DNA from: Phragmites australis
Taxonomy: Eukaryota > Streptophyta > Magnoliopsida > Poales > Poaceae
Direction: 5' to 3'
DNA: 64,000 nucleotides
NCBI RefSeq assembly: GCF_958298935.1
Contig: NC_084934.1
Span: 6,760,501 to 6,824,500, forward strand
The notes beneath the pieces were generated by a model. It had not been told where the DNA came from. It did no database searches and worked only from the letters and a program-made list of their open reading frames with translations. Shown here piece after piece: positions 11,261 through 22,793 of this stretch. How positions within the stretch are numbered: position 1 is the stretch's first letter; the number at the start of each line of letters is the position of its first letter. Made by a program: the position numbers and the translations under genes.

Positions 11261-12638
11261 CCTGTTAGTTACCTAACACTCACCGTCACCCACGCCGAGT
11301 ACGACGGCGGCCGCATGCACCGCAGCGACGCGTACAAGGAGGCCCAGGCGTACCTGCAGCACGCCACGCGCGAGGCCAAGGATGGGGTGCGCCACCTCCA
11401 GGCTGAGGCCGCCAAGGACGCCGACCGCCTCGTGCTCAGCATGGGCGACAACGAGGAGGTCGCCGACGAGTTCAAGGGAGCCACAGTCTGGTGGCTTGCC
11501 TACTCCACGCCGCCATGGGAGGACAACACGCCCCACTACTGGGGCCACTCCGCACGCGCCGAGAAAAGGTTCTACCGCCTCTTCTTCCTCGACCGCGACC
11601 ACGACCTCATCCTTGGCGAGTACCTTGCCAACGTCCGCCCTCAGGGCCGCGCCGTCATGGTACAGAACTGCCAGCGAAAGCTCTTCACCAACATCTCCGG
11701 CGACAACTGGGACGCCGACGGGTAAGTGACTGCTACCTTGTTGACCATTACTTTGCATTGCTTCCGGAGCTCCATCACTGATGATCTTGCGCCAGCCTCT
11801 GGTGCGACAGTGTGTGGAGCCACGTCGTGTTCGAGCACCCTAAGACGTTCGCAACGCTGGCCATGGATCCGGCCAAGAAGAAGGAGGTCATGGATGACAT
11901 CGACGCGTTCCGGAACGGCAAGGACTACTACGCGCGCGTTGGCAAGGCGTGGAAGCGCGGCTACCTCGTCTACGGTCCGCCAGGCACCGGCAAGTCCACC
12001 ATGATCATCGCCATGGCCAACTACCTCGACTACGACATCTACGACATCGAGCTCACGTTGGTGCGCACCAACACCGACCTCCGCAAGCTCTTCATCAAGA
12101 CCACCAGCAAGTCCATCATCGTCATCGAGGACATCAACTGCTCACTCGACCTCACTGGCGCGCACAAGAAGAAGAGGCCGAGGATGACCAGAACAAAGAC
12201 GGCGACAAGAAGGACGGATCCGAGCCACCTCCAGAGAGGAGGGGAAGGAGGACAAGGGTAGCAGCAAGGTGACGCTCTCCGGTGTGCTCAACTTCATCGA
12301 CGGGCTCTGGACCTCTGGTCCGCGTGCGGCGGCGAGCGCATCATCGTGTTCACCACCAACCATGTCTAGAAGCTGGACCCAGAGCTGATCCAGCGCGGCC
12401 GCATGGACAAGCACATCGAGATGTCCTACTGCTGCATTGAGTCCCACCCCTGTTCGATGATGTGGCGTCGCTGTTGCAGGAGGTGGACATGACCCCCGCG
12501 GACGTCGCTGAGAACCTGACGCCCAAGGGCCCGGGCGAGGACACGGACTCGTATCTCGCCGTGCTGTTAGAGGCGCTGGAGAGGGCTAAGCAGGACGCAT
12601 TGGCGAAGGGCCAGAGGGATGAGGGCGACGACGAATAG
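11261..12638 (+). pseudogene. AAA-ATPase (AATP1/BCS1-like plant family), 5' truncated and broken
   Basis: The plus-strand gene fragment begins inside exon 1 (SYLTLTVTHAEYDGGRM); about 80 N-terminal codons, including the membrane anchor, are missing. Exon 1 runs to 11721, a 74-base GT-AG intron occupies 11722-11795 in phase 2, and exon 2 follows. Walker A GPPGTGKST lies at 11974-12000 and Walker B IIVIEDIN at 12115-12138, where the family normally has EDID. Lesions after that: frame changes near 12170 and 12245, an inserted ACCTCTGG near 12310, a TAG at 12367-12369 in the HVEKLDP motif, and a deletion after YCC near 12435. The reading ends DDE-stop at 12636-12638. It is a paralogue of the minus-strand gene at 40236-43171. 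Family members are membrane-anchored AAA-ATPases, often stress-induced; this copy cannot work. Confidence 0.85.
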
Positions 12639-12640
12639 GC

Positions 12641-13310
12641 TAGGGTGTAATCAGATACACTACCAGAAACGAGGCCTAATTTATTTTCTACATTGCAATC
12701 TATATTTTAACGTGAATACGAATACAAATTTGAATATCTTCGAAATACGAATTGGATTGTTCGAATTCTGATCCGAATACCTAATATATTCAATTGTAGG
12801 AATATCCTACAGCTTTAACAACAAATTGTAGCATGACGATAATTCAACATAAGAAATCTCATTTTAGTAGATTGATCCTCTACCTTAAGGCATAAAGCCA
12901 CCTTTTGCAATAGTACCATGACTTCTGATTATTTTGGACCTTTGGATAGGAGGTGGGAGGACTAAATTTATCGCTACAATATATGTGGTAAAGTACCATT
13001 AGTAAAAGAATAGGTAGGATCAAAAGAATTAAGTAAGAGAATAAGATTAAATATTAGAAATTTATGTTACTCATATTTATATTTTAGAAAAGTATTTCTG
13101 CATATTCGGATACAGATATTATCCACATCTATATCCATATCTGAGAAAATGAATTCGTATATATCCATATTGATATCTGGGAAACGAATTTGGATATATC
13201 CATATTTGTATCCGTTTATCAGTCAGATACGGATTTTTCTTACCATATTTACATTTGACGAAACACACATATCAGATAATACGAATATCTGCTATCCATT
13301 TTCACCCCTA
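12641..13310. mobile_element. Possible hAT-like non-autonomous insertion
   Basis: The right end reads CATTTTCACCCCTA (rc TAGGGGTGAAAATGG), close to the TAGGGATGAAA-type ends of Ac/Ds-like hAT elements. The left end, two bases after the AAA-ATPase stop codon, reads TAGGGTGTAATCAGATAC. In between are many copies of words such as GGATATCC, ATATCCATAT and CGAATAC, as in hAT subterminal regions. I could not see a convincing 8-bp target duplication, so the left end is uncertain. No coding capacity. Confidence 0.35.
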
Positions 13311-13989
13311 GCTAATGCTTACTTGTGTTCTTGTTACCTAGGCAACTTTTTTTTTTTTCTATACGTGCTCTTTTTAATGTTAATGAAGCTGATTAATTGG
13401 TCCTCTGAGAACAAGATACTGACTATAGTTTGATATCGAGTTTTCTTTCTATGTTGTTGAATGCTTCTATTTTGGAAGGAAGCTATTATAGTTGACGCGA
13501 ACGAATCAAAAGTAAGCACTTTGTTGTAACCACTGCCTGCCCCTGATTCCTCTGTTTGGATGAGACCAGGGCCAAACCGAAGTATCTAAACTGATTCAGG
13601 TCCAGTCAAAGGCCCGAGAAGCCAACGTCTAGGCAGCCGGACTCAAGCGCGTAGGCCGTAGCCGAGCACGGGAGGACGGAACGGCTGGTCAGCCTCATTT
13701 TGCTTCTTTGATCTGAATTTGTTCTAACAAATTGCAGAGTGTGAGGGGTATTTTGCGCAGGTCACTAGAGGAAATTCGAGAAAGTGAGAGAAATAGGTAA
13801 AGTTTGGTACTCAATCGTGCAAAGTAAGATGTAAGTTTTGTATTTTTTATATTATTAGGTCAATTTAAAATTAAAAAATAAACTAAAAAGTCACTCTCGT
13901 ACAATTAAATTAAAAATTAACTAAGTGGTAATTTAAATTTACCCATTAAATACCCACTTACAACCCTAATTTAAGTGCCTCACTCATAT
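13311..13989. other. No gene seen; AT-rich spacer
   Basis: Spacer between the hAT-like end and the copia left LTR. It contains a T-run at 13349, a short GC-richer block at 13560-13700 and AT-rich sequence thereafter. I see no coding signal or repeat structure. Confidence 0.5.
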
Positions 13990-14190
13990 TGTTATGAATA
14001 GACACTTCTAGATATAACTATGTGATCAATTACTAAACGTTGTGTCTATTGAGAAAAGATGTCTTTCCAATAGACATGTCCTCTCATCATATTTTTCACC
14101 ATGTATAAATATATAAACACCATGATCAATAAATACAAGAGTTTATTTGCTACTCTATTATCTCTCTCAATTACTATCCACACTACAATA
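13990..14190 (+). repeat. Copia left (5') LTR
   Basis: 201 bases, TG start and TA end (CA in the right copy). It contains a TATA box, TATAAATA, at 14104-14111, followed by a short leader. It differs from the right LTR at scattered positions, roughly one in ten by eye, which indicates an old insertion. Confidence 0.9.
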
Positions 14191-14204
14191 CGTTATCAGC
14201 ACGA
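14191..14204 (+). other. Primer binding site of the copia element
   Basis: CGTTATCAGCACGA directly after the LTR; TTATCAGCACGA is a recurrent minus-strand primer site in one group of plant copia elements. Confidence 0.75.
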
Positions 14205-15189
14205 ATGTTCTCCACCGAGACATCGGCCATAATAGAAGAACACCGACGGCAAGAACAGAGATGGACAGCGAGATGGGCTACGATTCCACTCTCCTTATGA
14301 ACTCCATCGTCTTCTGCTGCGACCAATCCTCAGGTGCCCCCGTGCGTATCTTCGCCGTTCATCACAGACAGACGATCTACATTGTGCTACAAAGGCGATG
14401 CACTCGCGCTCTACAAGACGTTCATCAGCATCAACATAGAGAAGAAATCGATTCCGGCCATCTAGAACAGAGGCACAAAGGCCATCAGGTACTCATTGAT
14501 GCCATACTTTCAACCTTGAGGGCGTTGGAGACCGCGTATTCTTCTCGTTCTTCTCCTGATTATTAATGCAAATAAGGTGATTACCTCTTCCACTTAATAT
14601 AACACAATATCCTAAACCTTTACATATTGGCCATACACTAGGTAGTACTCTAATACTACTGTGGGATCTACACTACATATAACATATAGTGACTATCCTT
14701 AAAGTGCGTACCCAATACTAAATTTAGAACAAAGATCTACACCTTTTCAGGTGATTACCTTAATTCATATCTCATATTGGCCATACACAAGGTAGTACCT
14801 AAGTACTACTGTGGGATCTACACTATGTTTAGCACACAGTGACTATCCTCAATGTGCGTACCCAATTTGAATATGAATTAAATAAAGGTCTACACCATTT
14901 TGGTGATTACCTTTAAAGTGTTAACGCAAGATTTGCATAACGCAAGGTAATAGGAATATAGGCATCTACTGACAAATGTCAGATTATGCCTCCTACTACT
15001 GTAAAATATACACCACATCTGGTGATTATCTTCAACGTGTTAGCTACATAATTTGAGGTCTACACTATGTAATTTAAGTTTCAACTTGACTTTACAAATT
15101 TTGTATTATTATTACAACATTACCATAATGATTTTTAATTTACCTACTGTAAATTAATCAAATCTATGGTCAAAATCTATATACGATAC

Positions 15190-15720
15190 AAAGACCGGCA
15201 AAGAGTTCGATGAACTCACACTCAACGGTCACAATTATCCAACATGGACAATGGACGTCAAGATTAGTCTTGTGTCCCACGGAATAATAGCGGCACTACT
15301 ACCTCCCCAAGAGGGAGAACCACCGCTACAAGATCATGTTATATATAGTGCATTATACATAAGGCATTATATCCATCTGGATCCCAAGTCTGAGTATCTG
15401 ATGGAAAATTCGAGCACTTTGTGGCTAGCTCTCAAAAGCATATGTGAACATCAAAGACAATCATTCTGCCCGATGCATGTCATGAATGGACACATCTCCG
15501 ACTCCAGGACTTTAAGTCCGTCGGAGATACAATCATGATGTTCATAAATCTTCTCAGAATTGAGTTTTTCCGGAAAAATTAGATAAAATTATCTACTATG
15601 CTTCCCGCTGATAGGATCTTACAGCAACAATACCGTGCAAGAGAATACCATATTTATTCTGATTTAATACATGTATTACTTCAGGCTGAAAACATGATGA
15701 ACTCCATCTAAGGAATCATC
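15190..15720 (+). pseudogene. Copia gag remnant
   Basis: The translation near 15205-15538 gives FDELTLNGHNYPTWTMDVK, then LVSHGIIAALLPPQ, YIRHYIHLDPKSEYLMEN and STLWLALKSICEHQRQ, the usual gag start of this copia group. A different frame from about 15490 continues with WTHLRLQDFKSVGDTI and REYHIYSDLIHVLLQAE, so there is a frameshift near 15490 plus stops. No intact zinc knuckle is visible. It would form the capsid. Confidence 0.7.
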
Positions 15721-16689
15721 ATTAGCGTCCAATCAGCACTCTTTAAACTGACTCCACCAAGGAGGCTAGTTGTTCACAACAAGTTCTACAAGAATCAAGT
15801 AACAACCAGACTCTTCTGCAACCAGAAGATTCCACGAGCACGGAAAACATGTTTGTCGAATTTGCTTCGCACAACATGTTCCGAGCCCTATCTAGTCTCC
15901 CAATTCCTTAGATACCATGTTATCTACGTCACATTAAATGTTGTAATACAATATTGTATCAGCACTATGATACTATAATAAAGTATGTATGTATGTATTC
16001 TATATATCTGAAAAGAATTTCATATCAAAATCTTCAATTCTATATATAGAATTCTACGGGAGTCAATCCAATGGAGGAAATGTGTCTTGTGGATAGTTAC
16101 ACCACAAATTCTATACTTAAGGAAACCAAAATATTTTCAAACTCTTACTAAGAGATAATGAAATATTTTGACAATCGCTGGATGCGATGTAGTGATTATT
16201 GGCTTTGGTCGTGCCATAATTACTCTCCTTATGGGTACACAAGTCATAATGGTTGATGCTCTATAGTATCTCAATTCAACCTGTACCTTATAAGTTATAT
16301 AGATATCCGTCAGAATGGTTTCCATATCGAAACCCATGAGGAATTTCTCCTCTTAACCAACGGATATGGCAAGCTTCCTTATATACCATCTGGATTGTAG
16401 TATACATACATTAAATCCCGTACCACATATTGCGTGCAAAATAATTTTTCTATCTTGATTACATCAAGACTTGGCATGATTGCCTTGGTTACTCTACCTT
16501 AGAGATGATGAGAAAAATTATTAACAATTCTATTGGTCACAATATTCCCAAAATCTTCAGATTTATGTGTACTGCATGTGTCACAGGGAATTTAATTTTA
16601 AGGCCACCTTACCTTAAAATTCATAATGTGCCACCCAATTTCTTGAACGCATTCAAGAACATACATGTGGCTCTATTTCAGCAATTTTA

Positions 16690-17560
16690 TCATCTAGGTA
16701 CTATACAATGCTGATTGATGCATTTAGAAAATAGTCTCATATGTGTCCTTTATACATAAGGCACCACACTTATGCCAAACTAATTGCTCAAATTATCAAA
16801 ATTAGAGCAAATAATCCTGGACGCAGGATCAAATCCATTCATATGGATAATGCCGTTCCTTAACGTGCTTGAAATTATTGTTTGGTTTTGGACACTACCG
16901 CATTAAGTACCATATGTGCACATCCACAATGGTCTAGCTGAATATTTCATCAAGAGAATCAAATCATTTGCCTGACCGACCCAAGAATTGTAATTGGCCA
17001 ACATCTTGTTGGTGACATGCGGCTTTACACACTGCATCATTATACCAAATTCATCCAACTGCAATCATACGGCTCCCTCCGTTGCAGTTAATACGTGAAA
17101 ATTTGGCCTCAGCCAAGTATTTTCCATCTACGAATCAGTTATGTTCTGCATGTATCGATATCACCACCGTATAGCATACATCAAAGGGCATTGGGGATCT
17201 ATATGAGGTATAATTATCCGTCCATCGTATAATACCTCAAGTCCCTCATAGAGGACATATTCATTGCCTATATGCTCATAACATTTTGAGGACAATTCCA
17301 GGCATTAGGGGGAGATTAATACCACAAAGAATGCCAGGAATCATAAGAGAATGTCACACACGTTCACATTCAGTCCTCATATCCACGTATCTGAGATCTG
17401 AATAATTATTCAGACCATCTTGTATTTGCAACATATTGCAAATCATCTGCCAGATGCGTTTACTCGTCATAAAGGTGTCATCAAATCCTACATTCCTGCT
17501 AAGAATGTGCCAGAAAGAGTGAAGGTACCAAACAAAACCACTCAACTTCCAAATCAAAAT
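16690..17560 (+). pseudogene. Copia integrase remnant
   Basis: Fragments of the integrase core can be followed across all frames: VHIHNGLAEYFIKRIK near 16915, a KFGLSQVF-type block near 17100 and the post-integrase motif IANHLPDAFTRHKGVIKSYIPA near 17430. The last opens a 110-residue frame at 17420-17752 that is part of the linker before reverse transcriptase. The D-D-E triad cannot be traced in one frame. Confidence 0.6.
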
Positions 17561-17899
17561 AAGAGGGGGAGAAGTACGGTCACAAATGATAAAGCTTCTT
17601 ACAAGCTACTGCAGAAACAGAGGAATCCCTCCTCCAAAACAGTAAATGCAAATCAACATCAAGTTGATAGACACCTTATGGATATTCACTATCCAAACGC
17701 CTATGGATGTTTAACATCTAAATGTCAAGCACAAATGTGTACACAAATCTAGACGCTGGGTCATGGGAACACCCTAACTCCATTGTTTTAGAAAATACAC
17801 GGAGTTAAATGGGATAATATTTCCACGAACTATATTGATTCCATAGAATCAATCAATACCAAAGACTACAAATTGTCGACAAATAATTTATCCTCAAAA

Positions 17900-19372
17900 A
17901 TTGCAGAAGATCTTCAATTGGATCCAGGCCAGAGTCCATGGCCATAGCAGGGTGCCTTAAGCACTCGGACTGGACCAAATAGAAGGAAGCAATTGAGATA
18001 GAATTGCACTCGCTCACAAAAGAGAGGTATTCACAAAAGTAATACCTACACCTCTAATGTCTTCCCTACGGAAGCAAAATGGATTTTTATTCTATAAGGT
18101 GGTGAAATAGCGAGGCTTGTAGCAAAAAGGGTTCACACAGAGACCCGACATTAATTACGATGCTACATACCCAGAGGTATGTGTGGAAATTATGTTCTCA
18201 TATTCAATATCATTGGTAGATCAAATGAATTGGATAGATTCGGACATATAAGTCACTAATGGACTTCGCATTCTGAATCTAAATACAAATCACAATATAT
18301 ATTGTGTACAGCTCAAAGTCACTCCATGACTTGAAGCAGTTAAATTGATTGTGGTACAACTTACTAAATGAGGTCTTTACACAAAAAGGTTACTCCAAAC
18401 ACAATGATTGCATATGTATGTTCATAATAAAGTCTCAATTGGATTTTATTTCATCTCCAAACCACACACGACAAAATATGTGATCATATTAAAGACGGAA
18501 TTTGAGATGAATGATTTGGGTAAAACCTAATTTTGCTTAAGTTTACAACTTGAGCATATTCCTTCAGGAATATTTATCCATCAATCACCAATATCCAAAT
18601 GATATTGGACAATCATATCTATCAAAATACTTATGGTCATTCAATTTCTAAATATGAATCAAGATCCATTCATATATTGGATTGACAATGAAAGATATTG
18701 AACCTAAAGTTCTATATCTTAGTGCCATCAAAGCGCTCATGTATCTTGCAGATCGTAACAGGCCTGATATTCTATTTGCAGATAACTTGCTAGCTTAAAT
18801 AGCGCAGCTCTAACAACGTCATGAGGTGGGAGTCAAAGAAGATATCAATATATATCTTTATGGCACCAAAGATCTAAGTTTTTCTATCAGAAAATCAAGT
18901 TATGACCATAGTGGGATATTCTGACACTGGCTATATAACTGATCCCCATAACGTCAGATCACAGACTGATATCATGGTGATATAGCTATCTCATAGGAGT
19001 CATTAAACAAATTCCAGTGGCTACTTTCACCTATCATTCTGAAACATCACATACATGTATATGTCTTCGCAGAATAATTAACCACATAAAAAAGTCATGT
19101 GATATTGGTTTCATTGAGTCACCAACCATTATCTATGAAGATAATGCTGTATGTATTTCTCAAATGCAAACAGGTTACATAAAGAGCAATATAACCAAAC
19201 ATATTGCTCCTAAATTGTTCTATCTTCATAATGGGGAGATAGAAATCTTGCAAACTAAATCATGTGATAATCTCGCTGATTTATTCTTTAAGTCCTTACC
19301 AACTTCCACATTTCAAAAAAAATGTATTCAGGGAATTGGTATGCGCAACTTTGAGATTTGTAAGGTTTAGAG
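17900..19372 (+). pseudogene. Copia reverse transcriptase and RNase H remnant
   Basis: Reverse transcriptase is heavily decayed at 17930-18800 (pieces such as WKEAIEIELHSL, EVFTQKGYSKHND and YLADRNRPDILFA). RNase H is the best preserved part: an open stretch of 117 residues at 19017-19370 with ESPTIIYEDNAVCISQMQTG, IKSNITKHIAPKLFY and SCDNLADLFFKSLP, ending in IGMRNFEICKV and a stop at 19368-19370. The first RNase H acidic residue lies in the broken part upstream. Confidence 0.7.
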
Positions 19373-19399
19373 GAGTTAATCACTGAATGATAACCTGTT

Positions 19400-19992
19400 C
19401 ATAATTATATTGCACTCTTTTCCTTTATGAGTTTTTTCTATACGGTTTCTCATATAAAGTTTTTAATGAGGCAATATCTATACAAGATCATATATCATAT
19501 CTCTTATTTTTCCTTTTGAGATTTTTAAAAGAGATATCAAAGATATATCTATTGTTCTCTAAACTCGCTTATGAGTTTTTCCTTTTAAAGGTTTTCTCAT
19601 ATGAGTTTACAAAGAGATAATAATCAATATATGCTGTACCATTTTCTCCTTATTTTCTCATTAGATTTTAAAAGAGTTTTAACAATATATCACTATTATT
19701 CCTCCTATTTTTTCAAGAGGTTTTCGGAGGTTTTAATATAATCTATAGATTATAATTATTGTTCTCTAAGCTCACCAAAATAAGTTTTTCCTATCTAGGT
19801 TTCTCATATGAGCTTACAATGAGACAATAGCCAATATATGCCATATCATTTTCTCCTTATATTTTTTCATTGGGTTTAAAAGGAGTTTTAATCACATATC
19901 AATATATTATTTTCTCCTCATATTTTTTCAGCAGGATTTTTGGAGAAATTCTAACAAGAAGTTTACATTCAAGATAATTGATCAAAAGAGAG
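19400..19992 (+). repeat. Tandem degenerate repeats in copia 3' UTR
   Basis: Between the pol stop and the right LTR a unit of about 207 bases occurs twice (from about 19551 and 19758). Each starts ATTGTTCTCTAA and contains TTTCTCATATGAG and CATTTTCTCCTTAT. Smaller copies of TTTTCTCC...TTTTTTCA...GGAGTTTTAA recur four times. It is strongly T-rich on the coding strand. The region is non-coding. Confidence 0.7.
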
Positions 19993-20194
19993 TGTTATGA
20001 ATAGACACTTCTAGATATAACTATGTGATCAATTACCAAGAGTTGTGTCTATTGAGAAGATATATCTTCCCAATAGATATGTCTTCTCATCATGTCTTTT
20101 CACCATATATAAATATGTAAACACCATGATCAATAAATATATAAGTTCATTTGCTACTCTATTATCTCTCTCGATTACTATCTACACTGCAACA
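19993..20194 (+). repeat. Copia right (3') LTR
   Basis: 202 bases, TG...CA, directly repeated with 13990-14190 and followed by the CATAT target duplication. Confidence 0.9.
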
Positions 20195-20199
20195 CATAT

Positions 20200-20942
20200 T
20201 TCACACTGGGTCCGCCCATGCACGTGATAGATGAAGTAATGACCATGCAAATACGTACACACTACTTACATATACACACCATATTCACACACGTCTAGAA
20301 ATTCACGTAAAATGGGCCACGTGTTTTACCACGGAAAGTGCTTGCATAGTAAAAAAAGATGTTCACTATTAATAACCCGTGAACCATCATTCTAGATAAA
20401 TAGAAAGTTACAGTTTTACCAGTTCTGAATGCTCGATCAAACATTAGTCAAAGCATGTTTTTATACATTATCTGGGCACAATCTATGGACCGAAAAGTAC
20501 ATGATATGTCTTATAAGCAAGAAGAATTATATTAAAAAGAATTGGTACGACGTTATTGCAAACAACTGCGCACTTCATGAACAATTAGAATTTTCAATTT
20601 ACTTGTTTAAAAGAATTGAATTTACAAAAAGGAAAGCTAAGGCTAGAACAGTATTATTGGGTTCTTCTGTGAGTACTTGACGTTCTTTGCAAACAAATTA
20701 CACAAATTTAAACCTGCATGCTTTTTCTACTACATGGTTTAGGATGCCAAGTCACTTAACTATGGTGTAGGCGTGTCTTTGGTTTTTTCTGGCGCCATGC
20801 ATTTAGCCTAATTTTACTCAGAGCTGCGACATACACAATAGCATATACGGTACATGATCATTCTAACATCTCTATATATATATATCATTTCTAAACCTAA
20901 TATACTTTAAAAAATGTAAACAACATAATTACAATATCTAAT
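20200..20942. other. No gene seen; AT-rich spacer
   Basis: AT-rich flank between the copia element and the GRF zinc-finger gene, with a (TA)n run near 20873-20882. No recognisable coding sequence or repeat ends. Confidence 0.5.
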
Positions 20943-21584
20943 CTACTGAGTGCAACGTGGATACTTTCCCTTTCTCGCCATTTCCAGTCCTGTCTCATAC
21001 TCCCGACGCGCCCTCTCACGCTTCCTCTCCTTCTCCGCCTCACGGGCCTCCGCCATCATACGGTTATGCTCCTCCCTCATCTTCTGTTGTTCCTACTGAA
21101 TGTGTTTGCACGTAGCCTCCCTCCTCTCATCAGCTTCCATTTCATGAAAGTGTCTCTAAAAGGTGCAGTGCTGAGTGTGTAGGAGGAACACATCTGCTTG
21201 TGACTGCTTAGTATCCAGCCACTGTAAGAAGTCATATAGTGGTGGCGGAGACTATAATAGAGACCAAAATATTCAGTGGTAAATCTAAGCTGTATTTGGA
21301 CTAGTTTGGCTAGGAGTGTTTACCTGGTAACGGTTGCCAACATTGGTGCTTCCCTGGGATAGATCGTACTCGTAGTTCCAGCACATGAAGAATCTACATC
21401 CGTAGGTGTTGGAGAACTCAAATGACTTCATCACCCTACAAAGATCTCCACACCAGCACATGAGCACTTTGATCCCAGCAGGCGTAGTATCTGACAAATA
21501 TTTCTTAGGGAAATAATCGGACACCATTGTTGTAGGAGTTATGGAAGTTGAGGCTAGTGGTTCTACATGTGGCCAGGAGATCAT
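20943..21584 (-). pseudogene. GRF-type zinc-finger protein, two exons, two internal stops
   Basis: Exon 1 is 21584-21324 (87 codons). Residues about 40-75 read CWCGDLCRVMKSF...YGCRFFMCWNYEYD, a GRF zinc finger (CxC...GxxFxxC), a nucleic-acid-binding fold. A 72-base intron (21323-21252, donor CAG|GTAAAC, acceptor TATAG) is followed by exon 2 (21251-20943). Exon 2 starts with SPPPLYDFLQWLDTKQ and ends in a long charged helix of E, R and K (REAEKERKRERA). This layout matches short grass GRF proteins. In-frame TAG codons at 21156-21158 and 21093-21095 break exon 2 at non-adjacent places. Splice sites and the finger itself are intact. It lies between a copia and a gypsy LTR. Confidence 0.7.
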
Positions 21585-21599
21585 CTATTTATACTTGAG

Positions 21600-22514
21600 A
21601 AACCAAGTTGAAATGTGCATTAGTTATATGTGATGAGTGGTTGACAAGATTGTGGATTTGGTTTGTTGATTTATAGGGTTGCAAAACCCGGACGATTTAC
21701 AAGCAAATCAACAAAGAACTACCACCCAAATCACGGGGATTCGAAGTAGCAGCGAAGAACTAACTCTAATTTCTAGAAAAGTAGAAGAAAAGACGAAGAG
21801 TAGATGCAATTGTGCGATTGACTGAGTTGTTGCAATTAGCCTCCACCCCTCAACTACATATAGGGCAGCTTGGGCTTTGCCATTATGGAAATAGGACTCT
21901 CAACCCTAAAACCTATGCAAACACGTCCTGTTCAGCTAAAAACATGAAAAGAATCCGAACAGATCTACAAATCCAACTCAAGTTGGACTCAGACTGAACA
22001 CTGGATGGTCCGGTGAGAACAACCTTTTAATCACCGGATTATCCAGTGAGTTCAACTCGGATAGTCCAGCGCTTAATTTGCACTCACCGGAGTATTGTAC
22101 TGGACTAAATTTTCCAAAGAGCAAACTCTTTGCAAGTTTTGCCATTGAGCTCACCAGATGGTCCGGTGACACCGAGGATAACACACCAGACTAATTCTTC
22201 CAGAGAGCAAAGCTTTCTACACAAACTACCTTTGAACCCGCCGGATATTCTGGTGTATTCACTGGATCATGCACTGGACTGATTTTCCAAAGAGCAATCC
22301 TCTCTGCATGGAATCGTCCTTATGCATACCAGATAGTCCGACAGCAGAATTGTGTTCACCGAACGCTTACGCCGGACTAATTTTTCTAGAGAGCATGTTT
22401 TCTTCACGAAGTTCCGTTCTACTCATAGGATAGTCCGGTGATGACACGGCCTTAATCACCGTACTATCCGGTGTGTACAAAAAGCCTGACCTTGCTATTT
22501 TTTACTATCAACAC
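21600..22514 (-). mobile_element. Gypsy LTR (element A), with CCGG-word array
   Basis: On the minus strand a polypurine tract AATAGGGGGGCA (about 22515-22527) is followed by an LTR start TGTGTTGATAG at 22514. The LTR carries a long series of variants of ATGGTCCGGTGA / CACCGGATTATCC from 21990 to 22480 and ends somewhere near 21600-21650. It belongs with the integrase fragment at 22794-23994. The other LTR of this element is not in the window. Confidence 0.6.
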
Positions 22515-22793
22515 ATGCCCCCCTATTTTTTGGTGAAGCTTGGGCACCAAAAAACACTTTTATGTGGTATAATCATGATTAACTCATTATCTACTTTAGA
22601 TTATGTCTTAGGACGATATGAACAATATATCGGCCATGTATGTATATTCTAAGGGTGATGATAACTTTATCGGCCATGTACAATTATATTTTTTAGGACA
22701 ATGGTACATCACATCGGCCATGATTTGCTTACCTCTTTAGTCATCTTGCCAAACACTTGGATAATTTTTCTTCAAATATTTCCCATTGATAGC

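Larger units (their letters stand above)
13990..20194 (+). mobile_element. Complete Ty1/copia retrotransposon, CATAT target duplication
   Basis: Two direct LTRs (13990-14190 and 19993-20194) start TGTTATGAATAGACAC and end CTACAATA and CTGCAACA. They are flanked by identical CATAT at 13985-13989 and 20195-20199. The primer binding site TTATCAGCACGA follows the left LTR, and a purine run AAAAGAGAG precedes the right one. Gag, integrase, reverse transcriptase and RNase H segments occur in copia order but with many stops and frame changes. The structure is whole, the coding is dead. The perfect duplication shows one insertion event with no later rearrangement of the ends. Confidence 0.92.

Noticed and set aside
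11273..11758. Minus-strand 161-residue ORF over the ATPase exon
   Set aside because: Antisense shadow of the plus-strand AAA-ATPase coding sequence; GC-rich third positions keep the other strand open.
12641..13310. Confident hAT call
   Set aside because: Ends resemble hAT but no 8-bp duplication could be seen, so it stays a low-confidence feature.
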